Origin: Clytia hemisphaerica
Taxonomy: Eukaryota > Cnidaria > Hydrozoa > Leptothecata > Clytiidae
DNA length: 64,000 nt
Reading direction: 5' to 3'
Assembly (NCBI GenBank): GCA_902728285.1
Contig: CACVBU010000619.1
Coordinates: 1,001,963-1,065,962 of the forward strand
Positions 55,478 to 64,000 of this stretch are shown here, one piece after another (the stretch's first letter is position 1; every line of letters starts with the position of its first letter). The translations under genes were made by a program, and so were the position numbers. The notes below the pieces were generated by a model. The model was not told the DNA's origin. It ran no database searches and saw only the letters and a program-made list of their open reading frames with translations.

Positions 55478-57484
55478 TTAAGAAAAATTTACAACTCTGA
55501 ATTTAATTAATTTTTCAAAGATTTTATCAATATTAGAGAGGAGCGAAATTGGTCTAAAGTTGTTAGGATCGTATGGGGAACCTTTATTTTTATACACGGG
55601 TATTACTTTTGCTACTTTAAGAGTTGTTATGAACTTGCCTGTCTGTATTGATAAATTGAAAATTTTAGCAAGGAGTTGAGCTACCTCACCAAGAACCGAT
55701 TTTAAGATTTTTGGTGGAATGCTGAATGGTCCATTTGCCTTAGGTTTAAGAGCATTGATAATTTTTACGATTTCCTCAGCTTGTATCTCCTCGAAAAACA
55801 TAGAATTTATTGGTGAATTTACAAGAGTTTGATGAAAGTTCGCTTCCTCATTATTAACATTTATAGTTTGACGTATTTTATCGGCTATTGAAGTAAAAAT
55901 ATTATTCAATTCCTCGCTTGTTACTTTAGGATCAGATGTTACTTGTCCGTCAATATTTAGAGATATTGTTGTGCTACTACGGCATTTTTTACTTTCGATC
56001 AATTCGTATACGCCTTTCCAGATATTTTTACTGTTCTTTATATTTGTTTGAAAGTACTTTTTATAATGGTTATTCTTACTTCTTCTACAGAGCTTAACAA
56101 TTTGATTTCTGTAGAATTTATATCTGATGTGGAGTTGGTGTTTAATAGTGTTGTCCTTCTCTCGCGTGTAAGCCTTTAAGAGTTGATCTCGTTTAGCAAT
56201 AGAGGTTTTAATGCCTTTAGTTATCCAAGATTTAGCTCCCTTTTTAATTTGCTTATTGGTGAGTTTTTGCAGAGGTGCGTGTATATCTATTAGGGTATTC
56301 ATTCGATCAAAAAAGCTGTTAAAAAGAAGATCTGAATTATCCGAGTCAGAATGCAAGATGTCATTCCAATCTACTCTGTAAAAGGATTCTTTGAATTTAT
56401 TGTTATCAAAGTTTTTCCATCTCCTGTAATATTTTGTTTCCTTGCAGGAGTTAAAATGAAAATTCTCAAATATCAGAAATTGAGGCAAGTGGTCAGAAAT
56501 ACCTGAAAGAAGATTTCCTGTTAAAGGTTTGTATTTAGAAGGAGTGAAGAAAATGTTATCAATGAGTGTCCTAGACCTATCAGTGATTCTGGTAGGTAGA
56601 GAAATACTAGGTAAAAGAAAAAAGGATTCAAGAGAGTCTACGAAGTTATTTACATGTGGAGAGGTACCACATTCTAGCAAGTTGATATTAAAATCACCCA
56701 TAAGCACAAGGCGCTTATTTTCCTTGTTAGCTTTTTGTAAGAAGGGAATGAAGAAGTCGTTTGTAAAAGTTTCGATTTTCATCGTTGGATGTTTATAGAT
56801 ACATCCAACAATTACATTTTCTTGCTTCTCAAACAAGAGTTCGCAAAAAGTAGATTCAAGCTCCTTTTCTGAGTTGAGAAGATTAGAAAGGTCTTTTCTA
56901 GGTTTGGATTTTAGCTTGTCAGAAATGAAGAGGGCAGTGCCGCCGGCACTCGCCTTTGTATTAGTAAAGAATGATTTATAGCCATCTATCTCAAGCTTGT
57001 GTGGGATAGACGAATCTGTAAGCCTAGATTCCGAAATTCCTAAGACTTTGAATTCGTAATTTAATGTTTCTAAGAGGTTATTATACTCATCAAAATGTTT
57101 CGGTAAAGAGCAGATATTTAAGTGAAGAAAAGAGAGGTGTGAAGATGTATTAGAAAAAGCAAAGTTAAAGTCGTCACAATCTAGATACCTACAATCAATA
57201 GTGTTTAAATTGTACTCTGAATTAGTTTCTCGAATTTCGTCTATAGTTGTTAGATCAGAAAAAGAAGGATGAAAATAGTTGAACCTGAAACTTTCGTCGT
57301 CGATATCGTGACAAATACTGAAAGGGAATATATTGCAATTGCAGTTTACGCACGCGCTAACTTGCGGTGGCTTAATCGTGAAAGGTAGATTGCAATGATG
57401 ATGAAACCATTTCTGGCATAAGTCACAAAAGAAGGAAGGAGCTCCTTGAGTTGAACCCTCGCATACCGTGCAAATTAGGTCCAT
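55478..57484 (-). CDS. LINE PHD finger, endonuclease and N-terminal reverse transcriptase
   Basis: 668 residues from ATG 57484. Residues 1-55 are a PHD-like zinc finger (CTVC, CDLCQKWFHHHC, CVNCNC). About residues 115-340 are an exonuclease-endonuclease-phosphatase domain: LNICSL, GISESRL, MGDFNINLLECG and ISDHLP provide the usual Asn, Glu, Asp/Asn and Asp-His active-site residues that nick target DNA. The RT region begins about residue 570 (KPKANGPFSIPPKILKS, FRPISLLSNIDKIFEKLI). The frame ends with a premature stop just after FRVVNFS, at an aaattttt run where a one-base slip would join it to the downstream frame. Confidence 0.85.
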   Translation of the reverse strand: MDLICTVCEGSTQGAPSFFCDLCQKWFHHHCNLPFTIKPPQVSACVNCNCNIFPFSICHDIDDESFRFNYFHPSFSDLTTIDEIRETNSEYNLNTIDCRYLDCDDFNFAFSNTSSHLSFLHLNICSLPKHFDEYNNLLETLNYEFKVLGISESRLTDSSIPHKLEIDGYKSFFTNTKASAGGTALFISDKLKSKPRKDLSNLLNSEKELESTFCELLFEKQENVIVGCIYKHPTMKIETFTNDFFIPFLQKANKENKRLVLMGDFNINLLECGTSPHVNNFVDSLESFFLLPSISLPTRITDRSRTLIDNIFFTPSKYKPLTGNLLSGISDHLPQFLIFENFHFNSCKETKYYRRWKNFDNNKFKESFYRVDWNDILHSDSDNSDLLFNSFFDRMNTLIDIHAPLQKLTNKQIKKGAKSWITKGIKTSIAKRDQLLKAYTREKDNTIKHQLHIRYKFYRNQIVKLCRRSKNNHYKKYFQTNIKNSKNIWKGVYELIESKKCRSSTTISLNIDGQVTSDPKVTSEELNNIFTSIADKIRQTINVNNEEANFHQTLVNSPINSMFFEEIQAEEIVKIINALKPKANGPFSIPPKILKSVLGEVAQLLAKIFNLSIQTGKFITTLKVAKVIPVYKNKGSPYDPNNFRPISLLSNIDKIFEKLIKFRVVNFS

Positions 57485-57627
57485 GTCCTAGATATGAAGT
57501 TTTGCAAATATTTTGATTTTTTCAAAAAAGACTATAGTTTAACTTTTGAGGCTCGGTTAAGAGTTTTTAGAGTTTCAGAAGTTTAGCTCAATTCAGCTTA
57601 GCAGAGTTTGTAAAGAATGCCCTTGTA
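57485..57627. other. LINE 5' flank
   Basis: May hold the LINE 5' untranslated region. Ends at the target-site duplication of the next element. No other feature seen. Confidence 0.3.
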
Positions 57628-57928
57628 CCCGGGGGGGGGGCAATGTAAATAACTTACCATATGTGCGGTATATTTCCGAGCTTCCCAAAGTGCACTGTAA
57701 GGGTCGAAATCAGCGAAAATGAGTAAATATGCACTATAAGAGTGGAAATTTTGGAAAATTTGACTATTTTTTGTCTGAAAATGGTCAAAAATTTTCAAGA
57801 AAATGTACCGTAAGGGTTGATTTTTCGCCCAAATTTTCTCAAATTTTCTCTACACTGTAAGGGTTCGATTTCAAAGGACTAATTTTGGGCCGCACGTATG
57901 GTCGTTTATGAATCGAGTGCCCCCCGGG
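57628..57928. mobile_element. hAT-like MITE, CCCGGGGGGG ends, second copy
   Basis: Begins cccggggggggg and ends gccccccggg. Perfect 8-bp direct repeats cccttgta flank it (57620-57627 and 57929-57936). The interior has ccatatgtgcggtatatt and cactgtaagggtcgaaatc, shared in style with 27793-28153 and 3454-3792. Confidence 0.85.
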
Positions 57929-57936
57929 CCCTTGTA

Positions 57937-59399
57937 AAATATTTTAACTCTCTCTCATTGTTTCACTGGACAAGTATCCGTAATACAGGGTATCCAAATC
58001 GACCAATCTTAAAGCTGATGCACTTAAATTAAATAATGCTTGTTTTTCTTTGGATTTGTTTGTTTGTTTACACTAAAACCAACAAACCACAAAATAATCT
58101 TGTTTGCATGAAACCATGTATCACGATCCCATCACGATGTCGCATTGTAATGTAAAAACATATATTCAAATAAATCAAGGAGATAAATTCCCGTTAAATT
58201 AAGTAATTTACTTTTAGGGCAGAAACTTGTTTTGCCTTTTTCGCGAAAAGTTCTGCCAAGTAAGAAAATACGCGAGAAAAGTACACTTTTTTGCTATTTT
58301 ATACTCATTTTTCAGTTTTTGTGCATTTTTATCGCTTTTTTGTCTGCAAAATGAAATAACATTCTGAAATTCGCGAAAGTTATAATCTGCGTCATTCGTT
58401 CCAAAAGTGCGAAAGTGAAATTCTCAAAATTTCTTGTTTTTGCAACCTCGCGAAAGTTTCTGCTTTTAAAGTAATTTTGGAAAACACATATTACGAACAA
58501 AATGGGCGGACGATTTAATTTCAGTTTCATAAAAGCCGGCGGACTTTCAAAGCTGAGTTGTAAAAAGAAGTTAGTCTCAGAATCCTTCCTTACTCAGCCT
58601 GAAGGTGTTTTGTTTTGATTTATTTCCGCGTCACAGAACCAGCGCTAGAAGTGTTAAAACACAAGTACAAAGATAAGCCAACGTAACTAATGCTTATAAA
58701 AAGCACGATTAACTCCCAGACTCTTGCCTTAATTTGACATTACGTTCTTTACCGTACAACCATCTTTCTGAAATTTAAAGTATGACCAAAGTCAAGTTAA
58801 AGAATAAATGATCTTCTAAACCATTTTTAATAAATTAAAGCTCCTAACGATAGTGCTCTCATTTCCATCTTTATTTCATATTCTTACAAAAAAATGTTCA
58901 AAGGATTAGGTGCTAGCCTTTAATGTGGTTTTGCCAATGATATGCTAAAATGCTATAACCTATCGGCTTTTCCTCGAAGCTCTAAAAACATGCTAGGTGT
59001 TTATAGCCTGCCCGAAATCAGTATATGATTGTTTATTTTGATCAAATGATTTAGCTGGAAATTGTTTTTGATATTGTGTTTGTTTTTTACAGTGATTTAC
59101 GAGTCTGCGTTTTTTTTTTTGGTTTTATCTCTTCAAAATATATTGGTTGTTTTTTCTGGTGTATTTAATGACAGAATTTACGCACGAATTCGATGGTGAA
59201 GTTAATTGCTTTTACTGAATCTAATGATGGAGATAATTGCTCTGTAAAATAAAATGGTCGAGTTGATAGTATTTGCTGTTTGTACTTATCTATTTAGAAA
59301 GTCTGTGACCGCATTCTGAGGTAGCTATCTATCGAAGAGTCTCCTTTTCCCAGTACCCTTGAACATCAAGCAAACTGGCATCAAATACCAAATTTTGTA
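57937..59399. other. Intergenic stretch, nothing recognised
   Basis: AT-rich. Near 59180-59270 the phrases ttcgatggtgaagttaattg, tgaatctaatgatggagata and aatggtcgagttgatagtat resemble pieces of the downstream 69-bp satellite unit and may be its degenerate edge. No gene is supported. Confidence 0.4.
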
Positions 59400-59477
59400 A
59401 TAGATACAAGTCTTTGGTTAGAAGCTGAACCAACGACCTTGCGCACCGTAGCTGAATGCTCTACCTTTTGGTGGCAA
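59400..59477 (-). repeat. Degenerate tRNA-like segment
   Basis: On the minus strand aaaggtagagcattcagcta, cggtgcgcaaggtcgttggt and tcagcttctaacc resemble a tRNA from the D-arm to the T-arm, with a box-B-like ggttcagcttc. Several conserved tRNA positions are off, so this is a SINE head or decayed tRNA rather than a working gene. Confidence 0.4.
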
Positions 59478-59663
59478 AACATCACCAACAGTGTGGATGG
59501 CACAGTCAAAATTCTCTTGCTGGATACTGAATCTGATGGATGGTGGGTAAATTTAATGGATTTTTTAAATACAATGGTAAAGGTTATTGTTTCTGTTGTT
59601 GTCATCGATTCATCAGATGACTTTGATGGTCATATTGATTTCCTTGTGGTTTAGAAACTGGAG

Positions 59664-62600
59664 GATTGAATGAATCTAATGACCAAGTTGATGACTTTGG
59701 TGATTCCAAAGATGGGTCTGATAGTCCCAATGAATCTTGTGAATTTAATGGTCGAGTTGATGACTTTGGTGATTCCAATGATGGGTCTGATAGTCCCAAT
59801 GATTCTTGTGAATCTAATGGTCGAGTTGATGACTTTGGTGATTCCAATGATGGGTCTGATAGTCCCAATGAATCTTGTGAATTTAATGGTCGAGTTGATG
59901 ACTTTGGTGATTCCAATGATGGGTCTGATAGTCCCAATGATTCTGGTGAATCTAATGGTAGAGTTGATAAATTTGGTGATTCCAATGATGGGTCTGATTG
60001 TCCCAATGATTCTTGTGAATTTAATGGTTGAGTTGATAAATTTGGTGATTCCAATGATGGGTCTGATAGTCCCAATGAATCTTGTGAATTTAATGGTCGA
60101 GTTGTTGACTTTGGTGATTCCAATGATGGGTCTGATAGTCCCAATGATTCTTGTGAATCTAATGGTCGAGTTGATGACTTTGGTGATTCCAATGATGGGT
60201 CTGATAGTCCCAATGATTCTTGTGAATTTAATGGTCGAGTTGATGACTTTGGTGATTCCAATGATGGGTCTGATAGTCCCAATGATTCTTGTGAATTTAA
60301 TGGTCGAGTTGGTGACTTTGGTGATTCCAATGATGGGTCTGATAGTCCCAATGAATCTTGTGAATTTAATGGTCGAGTTGATGACTTTGGTGATTCCAAT
60401 GATGGGTCTGATAGTCCCAATGATTCTTGTGAATTTAATGGTCGAGTTGATGACTTTGGTGATTCCAATGATGGGTCTGATAGTCCCAATGAATCTGATG
60501 AATTTAATGGTCGAGTTGATGACTTTGGTGATTCCAATGATGGGTCTGATAGTCCCAATGATTCTGGTGAATCTAATGGTCGAGTTGATGACTTTGGTGA
60601 TTCCAATGATGGGTCTGATAGTCCCAATGATTCTTGTGAATCTAATTGTCGAGTTGATGACTTTGGTGATTCCAATGATGGGTCTGATAGTCCCAATGAT
60701 TCTGGTGAATTTAATGGTCGAGTTGATGACTTTGGTGATTCCAATGATGGGTCTGATAGTCCCAATGATTCTTGTGAATTTAATGGTCGAGTTGATGACT
60801 TTGGTGATTCCAATGATGGGTCTGATAGTCCCAATGAATCTTGTGAATTTAATGGTCGAGTTGATGATTTTGGTGATTCCAATGATGGGTCTGATAGTCC
60901 CAATGATTCTTGTGAATTTAATGGTCGAGTTGATGACTTTGGTGATTCCAATGATGGGTCTGATAGTCCCAATGATTCTTGTGAATCTATTGTCGAGTTG
61001 ATGACTTTGGTGATTCCAATGATGGGTCTGATAGTCCCAATGATTCTTGTGAATTTAATGGTCGAGTTGATAAATTTGGTGATTCCAATGATGGGTCTGA
61101 TAGTCCCAATGATTCTTGTGAATCTAATTGTCGAGTTGATGACTTTGGTGATTCCAATGATGGGTCTGATAGTCCCAACGATTCTGGTGAATCTAATTGT
61201 CGAGTTGATAAATTTGGTGATTCCAATGATGGGTCTGATAGTCCCAATGAATCTTGTGAATTTAATGGTCGAGTTGATGACTTTGGTGATTCCAATGATG
61301 GGTCTGATAGTCCCAATGATTCTGGTGAATCTAATGGTAGAGTTGATAAATTTGGTGATTCCAATGATGGGTCTGATTGTCCCAATGATTCTTGTGAATT
61401 TAATGGTTGAGTTGAAATTTGGTGATTCCAATGATGGGTCTGATAGTCCCAATGATTCTTGTGAATTTAATGGTCGAGTTGTTGACTTTGGTGATTCCAA
61501 TGATGGGTCTGATAGTCCCAATGATTCTTGTGAATCTAATGGTCGAGTTGATGACTTTGGTGATTCCAATGATGGGTCTGATAGTCCCAATGATTCTTGT
61601 GAATTTAATGGTCGAGTTGATGACTTTTGGTGATTCCAATGATGGGTCTGATAGTCCCAATGATTCTTGTGAATTTAATGGTCGAGTTGGTGACTTTGGT
61701 GATTCCAATGATGGGTCTGATAGTCCCAATGAATCTTGTGAATTTAATGGTCGAGTTGATGACTTTGGTGATTCCAATGATGGGTCTGATAGTCCCAATG
61801 ATTCTTGTGAATTTAATGGTCGAGTTGATGACTTTGGTGATTCCAATGATGGGTCTGATAGTCCCAATGAATCTGATGAATTTAATGGTCGAGTTGATGA
61901 CTTTGGTGATTCCAATGATGGGTCTGATAGTCCCAATGATTCTGGTGAATCTAATGGTCGAGTTGATGACTTTGGTGATTCCAATGATGGGTCTGATAGT
62001 CCCAATGATTCTTGTGAATCTAATTGTCGAGTTGATGACTTTGGTGATTCCAATGATGGGTCTGATAGTCCCAATGATTCTGGTGAACTTAATGGTCGAG
62101 TTGATGACTTTGGTGATTCCAATGATGGGTCTGATAGTCCCAATGATTCTTGTGAATTTAATGGTCGAGTTGATGACTTTGGTGATTCCAATGATGGGTC
62201 TGATAGTCCCAATGAATCTTGTGAATTTAATGGTCGAGTTGATGATTTTGGTGATTCCAATGATGGGTCTGATAGTCCCAATGATTCTTGTGAATTTAAT
62301 GGTCGAGTTGATGACTTTGGTGATTCCAATGATGGGTCTGATAGTCCCAATGATTCTTGTGAATCTTATTGTCGAGTTGATGACTTTGGTGATTCCAATG
62401 ATGGGTCTGATAGTCCCAATGATTCTTGTGAATTTAATGGTCGAGTTGATAAATTTGGTGATTCCAATGATGGGTCTGATAGTCCCAATGATTCTTGTGA
62501 ATCTAATTGTCGAGTTGATGACTTTGGTGATTCCAATGATGGGTCTGATAGTCCCAACGATTCTGGTGAATCTAATTGTCGAGTTGATAAATTTGGTGAT

Positions 62601-64000
62601 TCCAATGATGGGTCTGATAGTCCCAATGATTCTTGTGAATTTAATGGTTGAGTTGATGACTTTGGTGATCCCAATGATGGGTCTGATAGTCCCAATGATT
62701 CTGGTGAATCTAATGGTAGAGTTGATAAATTTGGTGATTCCAATGATGGGTCTGATAGTCCCAATGATTCTTGTGAATTTAATGGTTGAGTTGATAAATT
62801 TGGTGATTCCAATGATGGGTCTGATAGTCCCAATGATTCTTGTGAATTTAATGGTCGAGTTGTTGACTTTGGTGATTCCAATGATGGGTCTGATAGTCCC
62901 AATGATTCTTGTGAATCTAATGGTCGAGTTGATGACTTTGGTGATTCCAATGATGGGTCTGATAGTCCCAATGATTCTTGTGAATTTAATGGTCGAGTTG
63001 ATGACTTTGGTGATTCCAATGATGGGTCTGATAGTCCCAATGAATCTTGTGAATTTAATGGTCGAGTTGATGACTTTGGTGATTCCAATGATGGGTCTGA
63101 TAGTCCCAATGATTCTTGTGAATTTAATGGTCGAGTTGATGACTTGGTGATTCCAATGATGGGTCTGATAGTCCCAATGAATCTTGATGAATTTAATGGT
63201 CGAGTTGATGACTTTGGTGATTCCAATGATGGGTCTGATAGTCCCAATGATTCTGGTGAATTTAATGGTCGAGTTGATGACTTTGGTGATTCCAATGATG
63301 GGTCTGATAGTCCCAATGATTCTTGTGAATCTACTTGTCGAGTTGATGACTTTGGTGATTCCAATGATGGGTCTGATAGTCCCAATGATTCTGGTGAATT
63401 TAATGGTCGAGTTGATGACTTTGGTGATTCCAATGATGGGTCTGATAGTCCCAATGATTCTTGTGAATTTAATGGTCGAGTTGATGACTTTGGTGATTCC
63501 AATGATGGGTCTGATAGTCCCAATGAATCTTGTGAATTTAATGGTCGAGTTGATGATTTTGGTGATTCCAATGATGGGTCTGATAGTCCCAATGATTCTT
63601 GTGAATTTAATGGTCGAGTTGATGACTTTGGTGATTCCAATGATGGGTCTGATAGTCCCAATGATTCTTGTGAATCTTATTGTCGAGTTGATGACTTTGG
63701 TGATTCCAATGATGGGTGTGATAGTCCCAATGATTCTTGTGAATTTAATGGTCGAGTTGATAAATTTGGTGATTCCAATGATGGGTCTGATAGTCCCAAT
63801 GATTCTTGTGAATCTAATTGTCGAGTTGATGACTTTGGTGATTCCAATGATGGGTCTGATAGTCCCAACGATTCTGGTGAATCTAATTGTCGAGTTGATA
63901 AATTTGGTGATTCCAATGATGGGTCTGATAGTCCCAATGATTCTTGTGAATTTAATGGTTGAGTTGATGACTTTGGTGATCCCAATGATGGGTCTCATAG
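59664..64000. repeat. 69-bp satellite array with higher-order structure, open at the window edge
   Basis: About 63 copies of a 69-bp unit: gattccaatgatgggtctga, tagtcccaatgattcttgtg, aatttaatggtcgagttgat, gactttggt. Variant positions (gat/gaa, tgt/ggt, ttt/tct, aatggt/aattgt, gatgac/gataaa) recur in blocks. Matching rare variants sit about 1376 bp apart (60488/61866) and about 1310 bp apart (62361/63670; 62641/63951), that is about 20 and 19 units. The unit is a multiple of 3 and free of stops in several frames, so long frames on both strands are automatic. Small indels at about 60986, 61413, 61626 and 63145 switch frame. A coding origin cannot be excluded but is not supported. Confidence 0.9.

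Larger units (their letters stand above)
54180..57484 (-). mobile_element. Nearly full-length CR1/Jockey-like LINE retrotransposon
   Basis: One minus-strand element encodes, in order, a PHD-like zinc finger, an apurinic-type endonuclease and a reverse transcriptase (details in the two coding entries). The only break found is a single-base frameshift around 55480. Downstream of the stop at 54241 an AT-rich tail of about 60 bp may be the 3' untranslated region. The 5' limit is set at the first ATG; a 5' untranslated region would extend beyond 57484. High integrity implies recent activity. Confidence 0.85.

Noticed and set aside
54851-56798. Plus-strand frames across the LINE
   Set aside because: They are antisense shadows of the endonuclease and reverse transcriptase, with no recognisable content of their own.
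59602-63998. Very long open frames on both strands (up to about 800 codons)
   Set aside because: They are a by-product of a stop-free 69-bp unit repeated about 63 times. Several frames are open at once and small indels switch between them, so length is no evidence of coding.

Overview
The window is AT-rich animal genomic DNA: spliced genes with GT-AG introns, metazoan extracellular domains (D8C, thrombospondin type 1, C-type lectin), an ANTP-class homeobox, HPF1, and a dense load of small inverted-repeat transposons. A Hox/ParaHox-like homeobox beside simple secreted lectin genes suggests an early-branching animal, most plausibly a cnidarian. That is inference; no ribosomal or mitochondrial sequence is present to prove it.

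Layout. 184-7689 (minus): a secreted protein with a beta-trefoil-like module, TSP1 repeats and a C-type lectin domain; three TSP1 exons come from a very recent tandem exon duplication. 7800-17205 (minus): a secreted two-D8C protein of the uromodulin/OIT3 type, with a nested pair of inverted-repeat elements (10.16-12.62 kb) in its last long intron. 17.2-20.85 kb: intergenic, with a LINE scrap, two sibling hairpin MITEs and a 607-bp TIR element. 20853-43029 (plus): HPF1, the PARP1/2 cofactor, in seven exons with unbroken phases and conserved catalytic residues. Its 9.7-kb third intron holds three antisense copies of a double-BTB gene family: one lacks its first exon, one is split by a TTAA-flanked 614-bp element, and one lacks its last exon. 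44758-46113 (plus): an intronless amino-acid transporter of the vesicular inhibitory (SLC32/VIAAT) type. 47071-51957 (minus): a two-exon homeobox gene with tyrosine at homeodomain position 49 and glutamate at 56. 54.2-57.5 kb (minus): a nearly complete CR1/Jockey-like LINE with a PHD finger, endonuclease and reverse transcriptase, broken by one frameshift. 59.66-64.0 kb: a 69-bp satellite with a higher-order period of about 1.3-1.4 kb that runs off the window.

The genes do not form one pathway. The two secreted genes are head-to-tail on the minus strand, and every internal exon is phase 1 at both ends, the class used for exon shuffling. HPF1 works with nuclear PARP enzymes, the transporter in membranes, the homeobox protein in transcription. 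Much of the rest is recent transposon history that can be read directly: target-site duplications of 5, 8 and 9 bp and of TTAA, several families in two to four copies, and elements nested in one another. All exon structures are read by eye from splice signals and frame continuity; no transcripts or database searches were available.
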